Positions 32,678-42,803 of a stretch of DNA of 64,000 bases are shown here, piece after piece. The stretch lies in NCBI RefSeq assembly GCF_031312535.1, contig NZ_CP133594.1, forward strand, positions 1,903,934-1,967,933. The letters run 5' to 3'. This stretch comes from Methanolobus mangrovi (lineage in GTDB: Archaea; Halobacteriota; Methanosarcinia; Methanosarcinales; Methanosarcinaceae). Position 1 is the stretch's first letter, and every line of letters begins with the position of its first letter. The position numbers and the translations under genes are program-made. The notes beneath the pieces were generated by a model. It searched no databases. It had not been told where the DNA came from and was given only the letters and a program-made list of their open reading frames with translations.

Positions 32678-34147
32678 TTGCCAGGAAAGAAGGCACCTGA
32701 TTTGCACGAACGAAGTAGACTCTTGGCTGATGAAAGCATAGGCAAGCTCCTTTTCAAACTATCTGCACCCGCCACAATTGGAATGTTAGTCCAGGCTCTG
32801 TATAACCTGGTAGATACCGTTTTTGTAGGACAGGCACTCGGAGAGAACAGCGTACAGGGTATCGCAGGAATTGCAGTTGCATTCCCTATTATGATGATCG
32901 TCATGTCCATCGCGCTTGCCATTGGTATTGGCGGTTCTTCTATTATCTCGCGAAGTCTTGGCGAGAGAAATATAGATAGAGCTGAAAATGTAATGGGAAA
33001 CGTGCTATCCCTTGTCCTGATAACAAGTGCAGTCATCTGCATAGCCGGAAGCATATTCATCACACCCATTCTACGGTTGTTCGGGGCTACTGACACAATT
33101 CTGCCATACGCCACAGAATACCTCAGCGTGATACTCTACGGAGCTATATTCTTCATGTTCGCACTTGCAATGAACAACGTTGTGCGTGCAGAAGGGAACG
33201 CTAAAGTTGCAATGTATACCATGCTGGTATCAGCCCTTGTTAACATCATACTTGACCCTTTTTTCATCTTCAACTCAGGATATATAGAATTCAATTTTCT
33301 CGCCGATAAACTGGGAATTGTCATCGAACCCCTGTACATGTACGGTTTTGGACTGGGAGTGAAAGGAGCAGCCATTGCAACGGTTCTTGCTCAGGTCACA
33401 GGAGCCTTATTCATCGTATGGTATTTTGCATCTGGCAATTCCAGCCTGCGATTCCATACAAAAAATCTGATGCCTAAATGGGATATCGCCCGGGAAAGCA
33501 TTTCAATTGGAATGGGACCTCTTGCAAGGAATGCATCAAGCAGCCTTATGGTAATTGTTTTGAACAATGTTCTTCTGGTCTATGGCGGAGGAGATGTTGC
33601 AATAGCGGTCTTTGGTGTTGTTAACCGTTTATTCATGTTCACTTTTATGCCAATGTACGGAATCGTACAGGGATTGCAGCCGATAGTCGGATTCAACTAT
33701 GGTGCAAAGAACTTTACCAGGGTAATAGAATCAGTGAAACTCTCAATGTTTGTCACAACCACAATGGCAATCCTGGGATTCATACTGCTTCTAGTATTCC
33801 CGGAACAATTGTTCAGTATATTCACCACTGACCAGCAACTGATATCATCCGGCAAGTATGCAACACGCATAATGGTAATGGCACTCCCTCTTGTAGGTTT
33901 TCAGGTAGTCGGTGCATCCCTCTACCAAGCTATCGGAAAAGCACGTCCATCCTTTTTATTGGCCATGAGCCGACAGTTATTGTTCCTGATACCTCTTGTA
34001 ATAATACTTCCGCATTTCTTCCAGCTGACTGGCGTATGGATGGCATTTCCATTATCAGATAGCCTTGCATTCTTACTCACTCTTGTGATGGTAATAAAGG
34101 AGTTCAAAATACTGACAATAATGGGTGAGAATATCAAATCATCCTGA
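32678..34147 (+). CDS. MATE-family multidrug/solute efflux protein
   Basis: 489 residues, about 12 membrane spans in two six-helix halves. Typical MATE segments: LSAPATIGMLVQALYNLVDTVFVGQALG near the N-terminus, IGGSSIISRSLGERN, AEGNAKVAMYTMLVSALVNIILDPFFIF, and GIVQGLQPIVGFNYGAKNF in the second half. It exports cationic compounds using Na+ or H+. The start is uncertain: TTG 32678 gives the full frame, and TTG 32702, 8 bp after AAGG, gives a protein beginning HERSRLL. Confidence 0.9.
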   Translation: MPGKKAPDLHERSRLLADESIGKLLFKLSAPATIGMLVQALYNLVDTVFVGQALGENSVQGIAGIAVAFPIMMIVMSIALAIGIGGSSIISRSLGERNIDRAENVMGNVLSLVLITSAVICIAGSIFITPILRLFGATDTILPYATEYLSVILYGAIFFMFALAMNNVVRAEGNAKVAMYTMLVSALVNIILDPFFIFNSGYIEFNFLADKLGIVIEPLYMYGFGLGVKGAAIATVLAQVTGALFIVWYFASGNSSLRFHTKNLMPKWDIARESISIGMGPLARNASSSLMVIVLNNVLLVYGGGDVAIAVFGVVNRLFMFTFMPMYGIVQGLQPIVGFNYGAKNFTRVIESVKLSMFVTTTMAILGFILLLVFPEQLFSIFTTDQQLISSGKYATRIMVMALPLVGFQVVGASLYQAIGKARPSFLLAMSRQLLFLIPLVIILPHFFQLTGVWMAFPLSDSLAFLLTLVMVIKEFKILTIMGENIKSS

Positions 34148-34194
34148 AATCATAATACAACGCATTTAAAAACCATCAGAACAATTCTGAACCC

Positions 34195-35742
34195 ATGTTA
34201 CATGAAAAAGGACCTCTTTTACTGATGATACTGGATGGCTGGGGACACACCCATGAAGAGCAGGGAAACGCAGTTCTGGCTGCAAGAACCCCGGTGCTTG
34301 ATTCTTTATCTGAAAAATATCCTTCCTGTTTTGTCGAGGTTTCCGGAGAAGGTGTCGGACTTCCCGAAGGACAGATGGGTAACTCAGAAGTAGGGCACCT
34401 TAACATTGGTGCAGGCAGGATCGTTTACCAGGACCTTACACGTATCAACAAATCCATAAAAGACGGTTCATTTTTCGAAAACCCGGTTTTCCTTGAAGCA
34501 ATGGAGCATGTAAAGAAGAATGGCTCCTCGTTGCACCTTATGGGACTGTTCTCATATGGTGGAGTGCACAGTCATATAGACCACATGAGAGCCCTTGTGG
34601 AAATGGCAAAAAAAGAAGGAGTCGCAAATGTCTACATCCACGCATTCCTGGATGGAAGAGATGTTCCACCGCAGACTGCTCTTGAGGATATGAAAACTCA
34701 CGAAGAATTCTGTCACAGCACAGGTATAGCAAAGACCGCAACAGTTTGTGGCAGGTATTATGCAATGGACCGTGACAAACGCTGGGAACGTACAGAACTC
34801 GCATACAATGCACTCACAAGTGGTGATGGAATCTTTGCAGAGGATGCTGTATCAGCTGTCAGCCGGGCATATGAAAGAGGTGAGAATGATGAATTCGTCA
34901 AACCAACCGTCATCACAGATAATGAAGGCAAACCCGTTGCAACAATAAAAGACAAAGATGCTGTTATTTTCTTCAACTTCCGTCCTGACAGAGCAAGACA
35001 GATGACATACGCACTTGTTGACAGGGATTTTGATGGCTTTGAAAGAAAGGTAAAACCTGAAGTGCATTATGTATGTATGGCAGAGTACGATGAGAAACTC
35101 GATGTTCCAATAGCATTCCCTGCCGAGAGTTTTGAAAACACTCTTGGAGAGGTACTGAGCAAACACAACAAGAAACAGCTCCGTATAGCTGAGACTGAAA
35201 AGTATGCACATGTGACCTTTTTCTTCAACGGTGGCGTGGAAGAACCGAATGCTGGAGAGGACAGATGTCTCATACCATCACCAGATGTTGCTACCTACGA
35301 TCTTAAACCTGAAATGAGTGCCTATGAAGTAACCGATGAGCTGGTCAAGAAAATACTCGATGACGATTATGCGGCAATTATCCTTAATTTTGCCAACATG
35401 GACATGGTAGGACATACAGGCATCGTCGAAGCGGCTGTGAAAGCTGTCGAGACCATTGATGAGTGTGTAGGAAAGATCGTCGATGCTATCCTGGAAAAAG
35501 GTGGTGCTGCCATAATTACAGCAGATCACGGTAACGCGGAAAAAATGATAGATTACAACACAGGAAAGCCACATACTGCACATACATCCAATCCTGTGAA
35601 GTGCCTCCTGGTAAGCGGTCAGGAAGGAATAGCATTACAGGATGGAAAACTTTCAGATATAGCTCCTACAATGCTGGATATACTTGGAATAGAGAAGCCT
35701 GAACAGATGACAGGAATATCACTTATTAAGAAACAGGATTAA
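34195..35742 (+). CDS. gpmI: 2,3-bisphosphoglycerate-independent phosphoglycerate mutase
   Basis: 515 residues, the usual length of the alkaline-phosphatase-superfamily bacterial-type enzyme. Mn-binding and catalytic motifs: [22 protein letters not shown] (phosphoserine), [40 protein letters not shown]. It interconverts 3- and 2-phosphoglycerate in glycolysis/gluconeogenesis. Archaea often use the shorter ApgM form, but Methanosarcinaceae are known to carry this one as well. Convergent with FEN-1, 5 bp apart. Confidence 0.95.
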   Translation: MLHEKGPLLLMILDGWGHTHEEQGNAVLAARTPVLDSLSEKYPSCFVEVSGEGVGLPEGQMGNSEVGHLNIGAGRIVYQDLTRINKSIKDGSFFENPVFLEAMEHVKKNGSSLHLMGLFSYGGVHSHIDHMRALVEMAKKEGVANVYIHAFLDGRDVPPQTALEDMKTHEEFCHSTGIAKTATVCGRYYAMDRDKRWERTELAYNALTSGDGIFAEDAVSAVSRAYERGENDEFVKPTVITDNEGKPVATIKDKDAVIFFNFRPDRARQMTYALVDRDFDGFERKVKPEVHYVCMAEYDEKLDVPIAFPAESFENTLGEVLSKHNKKQLRIAETEKYAHVTFFFNGGVEEPNAGEDRCLIPSPDVATYDLKPEMSAYEVTDELVKKILDDDYAAIILNFANMDMVGHTGIVEAAVKAVETIDECVGKIVDAILEKGGAAIITADHGNAEKMIDYNTGKPHTAHTSNPVKCLLVSGQEGIALQDGKLSDIAPTMLDILGIEKPEQMTGISLIKKQD

Positions 35743-35747
35743 CAGGA

Positions 35748-36764
35748 CTAGAACCACTTATCAAGAGTGCTCTGGCCGCTTCCGGATGAAGCTTCGAGGC
35801 GTTCCAGAGCCTTTGTAACCCTGTCCTCTGAAAAATCATGTTTTCCGCAGAGGAAAGAGATTACTGCTTCTGAATCCGGTTTATTCCATTTCAGAGAGTA
35901 ATCATCAGTCACATCAGGAGATTTGAAGAACTCCTTGATGTCCTCAAGGTTAGGAATCTCCAGATCCTTTGCCTTCAGTACCTTTTCTATGGTCTCATGT
36001 TCCCTGATGAGTTTAAGGGCTGTTTTGGGACCGACGCCCTCAAGTCCCTCATTATAGTCAGTACCCACACAAAGAGCGATATCGATAAGCTGGGAATGGC
36101 TTATTCCAAGCTCATCCAGGCTTTCCTTGAGATTGATAATTTCAGGTTTTACATCCAGATAGATGTTCTTCTTCGGCAGTTTTCTTTTACCGGATACCGT
36201 AAGGTTCCTGACAACCAGCGGAGAACCGAAAAGCAAAGAGTCATAATCCTGTGATGCAATCTTATCAGCATCACCTTTTTTCACCATATAAGCTGCCTGT
36301 GCCTCACCTTCTGACGGAGCATCCACAAAAGGAATACCCATGGCAGTGAGTAGTTTCTTTGAATCCTCAACAATAGTTGCATCAACCTTTGAAGATGCTT
36401 GAGCATACTTATATGCCTCTTCTGCAAGCCCCTTTTCCTTTGCGTCCGCCCATTTGACCTTTGCATTCTCACGGGTTTCGGTGCGTTTCTGGATGGTGGA
36501 TGATTTCCACTCAGGAGGCTTACCATCAAAAACAAAAACAGGTTTCACTCCTGCTTCTACAATGTTGGTCATCCTGTAGAGGATGCCGGACAGATGTGAT
36601 GTGACATTACCCTGCGAATCCTTGAGTGGGGTGCCATCTCTCTGCCGGATAATACTTAAGAATTGGTAAAGCGTGTTAAAAGCGTCTATCGCTACTATAT
36701 CTAATGAAAGGTCAGATACCTCGATCGTGCTCCTCTGAAGGAGATCTCCTATATCAACACCCAT
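35748..36764 (-). CDS. fen: Flap endonuclease 1
   Basis: 338 residues. N-terminal XPG region ([31 protein letters not shown]), internal XPG region ([29 protein letters not shown]), helix-hairpin-helix ([23 protein letters not shown]), and a C-terminal PCNA-binding PIP box QSTLDKWF. It removes 5' flaps during Okazaki fragment maturation and repair. Confidence 0.97.
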   Translation of the reverse strand: MGVDIGDLLQRSTIEVSDLSLDIVAIDAFNTLYQFLSIIRQRDGTPLKDSQGNVTSHLSGILYRMTNIVEAGVKPVFVFDGKPPEWKSSTIQKRTETRENAKVKWADAKEKGLAEEAYKYAQASSKVDATIVEDSKKLLTAMGIPFVDAPSEGEAQAAYMVKKGDADKIASQDYDSLLFGSPLVVRNLTVSGKRKLPKKNIYLDVKPEIINLKESLDELGISHSQLIDIALCVGTDYNEGLEGVGPKTALKLIREHETIEKVLKAKDLEIPNLEDIKEFFKSPDVTDDYSLKWNKPDSEAVISFLCGKHDFSEDRVTKALERLEASSGSGQSTLDKWF

Positions 36765-36797
36765 ATAATATCATATTTAAGTCAGTAAAAGCCCGAT

Positions 36798-37112
36798 TCA
36801 GGCTTCACTTGTTATGAGTCCGTTGCATTCGAGCCTTACGTCAATGACGGAATCATCATTTGCATCTATCTTTCCTACTTTGAGGATATTTCCTACCCTC
36901 TCAATAAAATGTGTCTTAGTAACCCTCACCTGGTGAAGGTCATTCAGATCTTTATTTTTATGAATGATCACGAGACTATGCTGATCATCATCGTTCTTGC
37001 CTAACTTTGACATCATGTTCTTTACAAGCTGCTCAAAATCAGAATAGATGAGAATCTCGGAACATTTCCCTGCTTTTTTTATAATACCTATTGGTTCTAA
37101 ATTAATGCGCAT
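36798..37112 (-). CDS. Short TsaA/TrmO-like beta-barrel protein
   Basis: 104 residues. It opens with EPIGIIKKAGK, and RVTKTHFIERVGNILKVGKIDANDDSVIDVRLE resembles the last strands of the TsaA/TrmO family, where a ...GNvLkV.glDa.dGTPvLDIKPY motif closes the barrel. TrmO proteins methylate tRNA t6A and are ~150-240 residues; here the SAM-binding NRPNPIG loop is missing and GTP-L-IKPY is degraded. It may be a non-catalytic paralogue with another role. Family assignment is by pattern only. Confidence 0.55.
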   Translation of the reverse strand: MRINLEPIGIIKKAGKCSEILIYSDFEQLVKNMMSKLGKNDDDQHSLVIIHKNKDLNDLHQVRVTKTHFIERVGNILKVGKIDANDDSVIDVRLECNGLITSEA

Positions 37113-37222
37113 ATACGCACCTCTTATAGATGGAAAATATTTCTCATTATTCTACTACAGCCTAGTTAATATGGTTTTCGGGATGTGGCATGGCATTGTA
37201 AATATAAATATACAAACAAATA

Positions 37223-37546
37223 TCACCTATATCTCGTTCTGTCCATGGAAGATTGTATCTCATCCATTCTCAAAAGAACCTCATTTACTCTGGAATCCAG
37301 GTTGTTCTCCACACTCTGGATATTTATTCTTAAAGAACGTTCCTTTGCCTCAAGCATATGGTCTATCTTACGAAGACGCATGTCAACCAACAGGATCATA
37401 CCAGCCAGTGCTCCCACCATAACCATAGCTGACAGTATGATCAAGGCATTTGCCGGACTGTACTTAAATCTTCCAAGCCATTCATAGGTTAATACAAAGG
37501 AAGATACAACCATTACAACTGAAAATATTATTTCCCTGATTTCCAT
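37223..37546 (-). CDS. Membrane protein with C-terminal coiled coil
   Basis: 107 residues. Two hydrophobic spans (about 7-24 and 34-55) are followed by a charged helix (RLRKIDHMLEAKERSLRINIQSVENNLDSRVNEVLLRMDEIQ-like pattern) predicted as a coiled coil in the cytoplasm. No family recognised; it could be an oligomeric scaffold. Divergent from the presenilin-type protease gene. Confidence 0.75.
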   Translation of the reverse strand: MEIREIIFSVVMVVSSFVLTYEWLGRFKYSPANALIILSAMVMVGALAGMILLVDMRLRKIDHMLEAKERSLRINIQSVENNLDSRVNEVLLRMDEIQSSMDRTRYR

Positions 37547-37687
37547 TCTGTTCCCTCATTACTAATATGGGCTTTTGATATTTATATTATTTAACTCTAT
37601 TTTTTAAAAGAGAATGTGTTAAATAGGGAATAAACATTTAATATATTTAAATAATAGTCGGTTATTTATATATTTGGAGTTGCAGTT

Positions 37688-38611
37688 TTGAGTTCTGAAA
37701 AGACAGGTTTTAAAGATTATGCGCCGATGCTTGTGATGGCAGGCATAATATTGGTAGTACAGATTACAGCACTACTTTTGGCTACACCTATGAGTGCAAA
37801 CGATATGCAGGCTTTTGAAGATCCGGATTCGACTGCAAACAGCATCTACTACATAGGAGTCATCCTTGTATTCACTTTCCTGTTGCTGATGGCAATTAAA
37901 AGGAACATGCAATGGATAATACAGCTCACCATACTACTTGCAGTGGGAGCGACCATGTACTATGTGTTCTACGCTTTGCTGTCCCTTGTAGATGTGTCAA
38001 TAATGACAAACAATGTCGTATCCGGCCTGGTAGCAGCCGTCCTTACAGTACTGCTCTACAAATTCCCGGAATGGTATGTCATCAACACCATAGGACTTAT
38101 AATTGGAGCAGGAGCCAGCGCCATTTTCGGAATTTCATTATCCATCCTCCCGGTAATTGTACTTCTGTCATTGCTTGCAATATATGATGCAATATCCGTT
38201 TACAAGACAAAGCACATGATAGATCTTGCAGAAGGAGTCATGGACCTCCGCTTACCAATACTTTTCGTAATCCCAAAACACCTGAAATACTCATTTATCG
38301 AGGACTCATTCAAAAAAGAGGATGGAAAGGAGAGAGAGGCTTTCTTCATGGGACTTGGGGATGCCATAATGCCAACCATACTGGTAGTATCTGCAAACGT
38401 CTTCCTGGTTCAAAAGTATGAAGCGATGAACTTCATAGGATTCATATCATACCCTGCTCTCGGTGCAATGATAGGAACGATCATAGGATTTGTAGCACTG
38501 AGCATACTTGTAATGAAAGGAAAACCACAGGCAGGATTACCATTCCTGAACAGTGGCGTGATACTGGGATATATCGTGGGTGTCCTTGTCTCAGGCTCAC
38601 CCTTTTATTAA
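37688..38611 (+). CDS. Presenilin-type intramembrane aspartyl protease (PSH)
   Basis: 307 residues, about nine membrane spans. Catalytic aspartates lie in AIYDAISVY (Asp167) and GLGDAIMP (Asp225), and the C-terminal PAL motif (YPALG) is present, so the active site is complete. Archaeal presenilin/signal-peptide-peptidase homologues cut membrane-embedded helices. TTG start with GGAG upstream in a leader rich in TATA-like sequence. Substrates unknown; surface lipoproteins and signal peptides are likely. Confidence 0.92.
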   Translation: MSSEKTGFKDYAPMLVMAGIILVVQITALLLATPMSANDMQAFEDPDSTANSIYYIGVILVFTFLLLMAIKRNMQWIIQLTILLAVGATMYYVFYALLSLVDVSIMTNNVVSGLVAAVLTVLLYKFPEWYVINTIGLIIGAGASAIFGISLSILPVIVLLSLLAIYDAISVYKTKHMIDLAEGVMDLRLPILFVIPKHLKYSFIEDSFKKEDGKEREAFFMGLGDAIMPTILVVSANVFLVQKYEAMNFIGFISYPALGAMIGTIIGFVALSILVMKGKPQAGLPFLNSGVILGYIVGVLVSGSPFY

Positions 38612-38620
38612 CTTCTTTTT

Positions 38621-39085
38621 TTAATCCTCTTCTGGAAGCTCAGAATTAATATTGCATATAGCGCAATTTGAACTGGAAATTCCCGCACCGGATTCACTGA
38701 ACTCTGCATCCACAGAACGTGTGCCCTCAGCAAGGACAGCAGCTGTTGAGATGGTACTTGCTATCAGAATAGAATCGAATATCTCTTCTTTGGAAACACC
38801 AAGTCTCTTAGCAACTCTCACATGGGTCTTCATGCAGTGTTCACATCTCAGAGCAGAAGCCACAGCTATGCATATAAGTTCCACAGTCTTAGGATCCATG
38901 CGTTTGAACTCGCGCATGACACTGTTCTCATAGATCATGCGTGATATGAAAAGTTCCGGCATATCCTTCATGAAGTTGATTATGTAAGGAATTTCACCAT
39001 ATCGTTTCTCGACATCTGCCAGAATATCTTCAACTGCCTCTTCAGGTTCCTTGTCGAGAATTTCTTTTATTCTTTTTAGATCCAT
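38621..39085 (-). CDS. Carboxymuconolactone decarboxylase/AhpD-family protein with C-terminal Cys motif
   Basis: 154 residues from ATG 39085. The CMD core has the redox motif in ALRCEHCMKTHVRVAKRLGVSKEEIFD, with the relay histidine. The C-terminal tail adds SSNCAICN, a second CxxC not usual in AhpD. Probably a disulfide-handling protein in antioxidant defence. It lies just downstream of marker protein 7 on the same strand and might belong to that operon. Confidence 0.85.
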   Translation of the reverse strand: MDLKRIKEILDKEPEEAVEDILADVEKRYGEIPYIINFMKDMPELFISRMIYENSVMREFKRMDPKTVELICIAVASALRCEHCMKTHVRVAKRLGVSKEEIFDSILIASTISTAAVLAEGTRSVDAEFSESGAGISSSNCAICNINSELPEED

Positions 39086-39117
39086 AATAACCACATGAAT
39101 TGATAATAGCCAGGATA

Positions 39118-40056
39118 TCAAGCAGTAAATCCTACTTCAGATTCTCGTTTGATCTTGACCAATATATAATTTTTCATCTTTGATTGGGTGATAACAGCCA
39201 TATCAGACAGTTTTAACCCCTCATCGAACTCAAGGTTCTCAACTTTTTCGCGGAACTCCTCATATGGAAGCTTTACACGCAATCCGTCAAGTTGAAGCGT
39301 CACCGGAGCAGGTGAAAGCACATTGAATATGTCAGGGATCTGCTCATGGATCTCTTTCATGACCCTTGCAGGCAGTACGGCAAGAGGGTCCTTTGCAATA
39401 TCCTCACGCATCTTTTCCACTACTTCAACAACCTTCTCTGTCATAACATCAAGTGAGTCCAGTTCACCGCTTTTCCTCATGCGATGAGCGACCCTGCCGA
39501 TACCACCGATGTACAGGTCAGCATTTGCAACATCTTCGGTCTTAAGGTCGCGAGGTCCTCCTGCTACAATCTTGGGAACGGTTACGCCTTCCAGTAACTT
39601 TGGTTTCTTGTTCTTTATACAATCACTGAAGGTACCAAAGGAAAAAACTGCAAGATCATGTTCATTGATAAGTTTCCTTTCGTAATTATCAGAAAGAGAA
39701 ACCCTTCTACCCATACCTCTTGCAAGCCCTATCATATTCGTGTTAGCGCCACCTCTGCGCAGATATTCCGCGACATCACATGCAGAGTGCGGAAGATGAT
39801 GGGATGCAAGTGTAGGCGATACTACGGCTATCTCCGTACCCGTAAGCGGTGCACGGGTGAGTTTACCCAGAAGTTTCTTTCCCAGCTCTTCGATGAGATG
39901 GACATCATCCCTGGGTATCAGCATGACAAGTGTGACCTCTGTGGCTGCAGGGACTTTCTGAATCAGATAGCCTCCAAGGTCCTCCAGAAGTTCTGTGATC
40001 AGAGAGTGCTTGTGTATACCACCCTCATAGATGTATGGCTCCAGTATCGCTGCCAT
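39118..40056 (-). CDS. Methanogenesis marker protein 7
   Basis: 312 residues from ATG 40056, with GGAGG at ideal spacing inside the end of the mm17 gene. The family pattern is visible in EPYIYEGGIHKHSLITELLEDLGGYLIQK, SHHLPHSACDVAEYLRRGGANTNMIGLARGMGRR and NADLYIGGIGRVAHRMRKSGEL. It is found essentially only in organisms with methyl-coenzyme M reductase, and is the last marker gene of the cluster. Biochemical role unknown; association with McrA activation or modification is inferred from co-occurrence. Confidence 0.92.
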   Translation of the reverse strand: MAAILEPYIYEGGIHKHSLITELLEDLGGYLIQKVPAATEVTLVMLIPRDDVHLIEELGKKLLGKLTRAPLTGTEIAVVSPTLASHHLPHSACDVAEYLRRGGANTNMIGLARGMGRRVSLSDNYERKLINEHDLAVFSFGTFSDCIKNKKPKLLEGVTVPKIVAGGPRDLKTEDVANADLYIGGIGRVAHRMRKSGELDSLDVMTEKVVEVVEKMREDIAKDPLAVLPARVMKEIHEQIPDIFNVLSPAPVTLQLDGLRVKLPYEEFREKVENLEFDEGLKLSDMAVITQSKMKNYILVKIKRESEVGFTA

Positions 40057-40652
40057 TATTTTTCCTCCATGAGTTCTGTGACCATCTGATGCGCTTCCTG
40101 TATCCATTCGGGTTTTAGGGTATCCTCACTTGCCACGAAGACGAACTTATGGCTATCCATTGAATGGTAGCGCACCCTGAACCCTTCAGGTGTTGATCTT
40201 ATAGCCATTTCCACCAGTCTTGACTGGAGTGTCCTGCGGGGGTCTGCAACCACCATATCTGTCAGGAACTGTATCTCAGTATCTGTATCTTCAGCATTGA
40301 TGATCAGTGTATTTCTTTCAGGCTGGTAGACCTTTGTGCGTCCATACCTCGCCCATAGCAGGTCAAGCAGTTCCGGCAGGTATTTTTCCTCGGTTATCGA
40401 GATCCTTACCTCTTTTTTTGCTATGTTACCACTTTCGACGCTTCCAATATCAGACACTTTCACAGTTGGTTGGCTGCCCCTTAAAATAATGGCCATCTGG
40501 TAAAGTGAATCTTCCGGCCTTATAACAACCTTTATCCTTCCGATAGCACCACCAAGTACCAGTTCTGTAATGATATCAGAGACTATGCTCCTGTATGCCT
40601 CACCCTCCTCCTGAACGGTGGACTCTACAATGAAAGTCTCAAGAGCTTCCAT
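40056..40652 (-). CDS. Methanogenesis marker protein 17
   Basis: 198 residues. N-terminal FIVESTVQEEGEAYRSIVSDIITELVL, a strand-rich middle (RIKVVIRPEDSLYQMAIILRGSQPTVKVSD) and C-terminal RYHSMDSHKFVFVASEDTLKPEWI match marker 17, known only from methanogens and related archaea. It overlaps mm7 by 1 bp and follows mm15 by 5 bp. Part of a complex linked to activation of methyl-coenzyme M reductase, by context. Confidence 0.92.
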   Translation of the reverse strand: MEALETFIVESTVQEEGEAYRSIVSDIITELVLGGAIGRIKVVIRPEDSLYQMAIILRGSQPTVKVSDIGSVESGNIAKKEVRISITEEKYLPELLDLLWARYGRTKVYQPERNTLIINAEDTDTEIQFLTDMVVADPRRTLQSRLVEMAIRSTPEGFRVRYHSMDSHKFVFVASEDTLKPEWIQEAHQMVTELMEEK

Positions 40653-40657
40653 AAGAA

Positions 40658-41899
40658 TTACTCCTCCAGATACCCTGATGCCAGTAAAGCACTTCCTACC
40701 GCACCTATAAGGTGGGAATTTGGAGGAACAAGGACATTGATCTTAAGCAACTCACCAAGAGCCTTTGGAACACCCTCTATCAGAGATGAACCGCCTACAA
40801 GGATCAGTGGTTCCTTTACATCAACTTCCTGGAGCTGCTGTTCGAATATCTGCTCCACCACACTGTGACACGCAGCAGCTGCAACATCCTCAGTAGTTGC
40901 ACCCTTTGCAAGAGAGTTAACAAGTGATTGGATACCGAAAACGATACAATAACTGTTCATATCGACCTTGTCCTGCATACCCTTCACAGCAAGTGAACCA
41001 AGCTCAGTGATATCCACACCAAGCCTTTTTGCAGTCATATCAAGGAAACGTCCGGAAGCTCCTGCACAGATACCACCCATGGTGAACATTCCGGGAATCC
41101 CATCTTCCACAGATATAGCCTTGTTGTCCATTCCGCCTATGTCAATAACAGTTGCAGAACCTTTCTGTTTACCTGCAAGATAGACAGCACCCTTTGAGTT
41201 AACAGTGATCTCTTCCTGAATGAGTTGGGCATTGAAGTGCTCCCCTATCAGGAAACGACCGTATCCTGTGGTACCTATCGCCTGGATATCTTCCTTTTTA
41301 ACACCGGCTTCTTCAAGGGCCTTATCAAAAGCTTCAGTCGCACTGTCAATTACCTTGATAGTAGGCACCCATCCTGAACCTATGATCTCATTGTCCCTCA
41401 TGATGACCGCCTTTGTGGTAGTTGAACCGGAGTCAATGCCTGCAGTAAGTCCGCTTTGCTTTTCCCTTGCAAGAAGATGCCTGCGTCTTGCGATAGTAGT
41501 AAGAGCTTCCATACGGGTCAGCAGGGTTGCTGCCGTTGTACGCTCTGTAAAAGAATAACTTATGACAGGGAGAGTAGAATATTTGTTAATGTAGCGACGA
41601 ACTTCATTCCTGACGATGGCCGCCTCAGCACACCTGAAACATGATGTAATGAATACGCCATCGACATCCGAGATACCATCCACGACAGCCTTGGCTCTTG
41701 CCATTAGAAGACGAAGGTCAGGACTTGCAGCCTCCAGACCAAAATCCTTTCCGATGGTATCAAGCACATTTACATCTATCTCAGGATAGATCAGTTTGGC
41801 ATTAACACTCGCTGCAACTGAATCAAGTTCCCCTTGAACACCTGCATATTCGGAGCCACATGACACAAGTGCTACTTTTACAACAGCCTCCTCGCTCAT
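40658..41899 (-). CDS. Methanogenesis marker protein 15 (ASKHA/BcrAD-type ATPase)
   Basis: 413 residues. An N-terminal ~145-residue domain with SCFRCAEAA cysteines precedes an acetate/sugar-kinase-Hsp70-like ATPase: phosphate-1 [14 protein letters not shown] (near 153), [31 protein letters not shown] with a cluster cysteine as in benzoyl-CoA/2-hydroxyacyl-CoA dehydratase activators, and a C-terminal [15 protein letters not shown]. Such activators use ATP to drive low-potential electron transfer through a [4Fe-4S] cluster, which fits reduction of Ni in coenzyme F430. It overlaps mm5 by 4 bp. Confidence 0.93.
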   Translation of the reverse strand: MSEEAVVKVALVSCGSEYAGVQGELDSVAASVNAKLIYPEIDVNVLDTIGKDFGLEAASPDLRLLMARAKAVVDGISDVDGVFITSCFRCAEAAIVRNEVRRYINKYSTLPVISYSFTERTTAATLLTRMEALTTIARRRHLLAREKQSGLTAGIDSGSTTTKAVIMRDNEIIGSGWVPTIKVIDSATEAFDKALEEAGVKKEDIQAIGTTGYGRFLIGEHFNAQLIQEEITVNSKGAVYLAGKQKGSATVIDIGGMDNKAISVEDGIPGMFTMGGICAGASGRFLDMTAKRLGVDITELGSLAVKGMQDKVDMNSYCIVFGIQSLVNSLAKGATTEDVAAAACHSVVEQIFEQQLQEVDVKEPLILVGGSSLIEGVPKALGELLKINVLVPPNSHLIGAVGSALLASGYLEE

Positions 41900-42357
41900 T
41901 CTGTAGCCTCCTCAGTCTTTTCAGGTAATGATTTCAGGAACTCAGCGATCTTGTACACAAAATCCTGACCCTCATCATCAGATTCCGGGAAATCGAGCTC
42001 AAGGAGTGGCATGTCACGATCCCTTATGAGGTATTTTGTAAGCTCGTTGGTACGGGCACATCCCATACAACCAAATGCCATAGGACTCTCACCAACAATG
42101 ATACCGGCATCTGCCTGCTCGATCATGGGACCTACTATAGCCATCCTGCCCCTGACACCTGCCGGAACTTCCACAGCAGCATATTTCAGTCCAAGTTTTG
42201 GTTCTTCTGCGGTGATGTTCAGGGGAGGTGAATCTACACCAACAGTTGATATCTTTTCCTTGATCTTTTCCATCATTGCAATGGGTGTGTGGCCGAACCT
42301 CTGGACCAGGTCAGAAAGGATCAGACTGTTTGTAGGGTATATGATAACTTTTGCCAT
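41896..42357 (-). CDS. Methanogenesis marker protein 5
   Basis: 153 residues. Family residues: [29 protein letters not shown] and [18 protein letters not shown], in which CMGC may bind a metal or cluster, and [24 protein letters not shown]. Found in methanogens only. 9 bp after mm6, so cotranscribed. Confidence 0.92.
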   Translation of the reverse strand: MAKVIIYPTNSLILSDLVQRFGHTPIAMMEKIKEKISTVGVDSPPLNITAEEPKLGLKYAAVEVPAGVRGRMAIVGPMIEQADAGIIVGESPMAFGCMGCARTNELTKYLIRDRDMPLLELDFPESDDEGQDFVYKIAEFLKSLPEKTEEATE

Positions 42358-42366
42358 TGTATTGCC

Positions 42367-42801
42367 TCATTGGGTGGATTCGATTATATCCTGAAGATCT
42401 TTCACTCCAAGACGTTTCTTGTGTTCGGTTTCCTTGAGAGGAACTTGTTTGTCATATTTATCAAGGGCTTTTCCGATCATCGGAAGCATCATTGACTCTT
42501 CCTTCAGGAAGTAGAAACCAGGCCTTGCCCCGCCACCGCGGGAAGCACGACAGCGCCTTTCATCTCCGGGGGGGAAACCTCTCTCTTTAACAAATATATG
42601 ATTCTTATCGAGGTCCACAACCTCTTTTACCACTTTGTCCACAGCAACCCGGGGGCCTGTGACCATGGTTCCAAAACATGTTTCTTTTATGACAATATCA
42701 GTATTAGATTCGTATATCTGCATGGCAGCATCAATTGGCAACACGCTGTCTGAACCTGTGACAACGAGTTTTGTTATGACATCTTCATTATCTTCGGCCA
42801 T
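42367..42801 (-). CDS. Methanogenesis marker protein 6
   Basis: 144 residues from ATG 42801 with AGGAGG 7 bp upstream. Core: KLVVTGSDSVLPIDAAMQIYES, IKETCFGTMVTGPRVAVDKVVKEV, and a basic Arg/Gly segment (DERRCRASRGGGARPGFYFLKEE). It starts 2 bp after the mm3 stop. Role unknown; part of the marker set that co-occurs with methyl-coenzyme M reductase. Confidence 0.92.
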   Translation of the reverse strand: MAEDNEDVITKLVVTGSDSVLPIDAAMQIYESNTDIVIKETCFGTMVTGPRVAVDKVVKEVVDLDKNHIFVKERGFPPGDERRCRASRGGGARPGFYFLKEESMMLPMIGKALDKYDKQVPLKETEHKKRLGVKDLQDIIESTQ

Positions 42802-42803
42802 TT

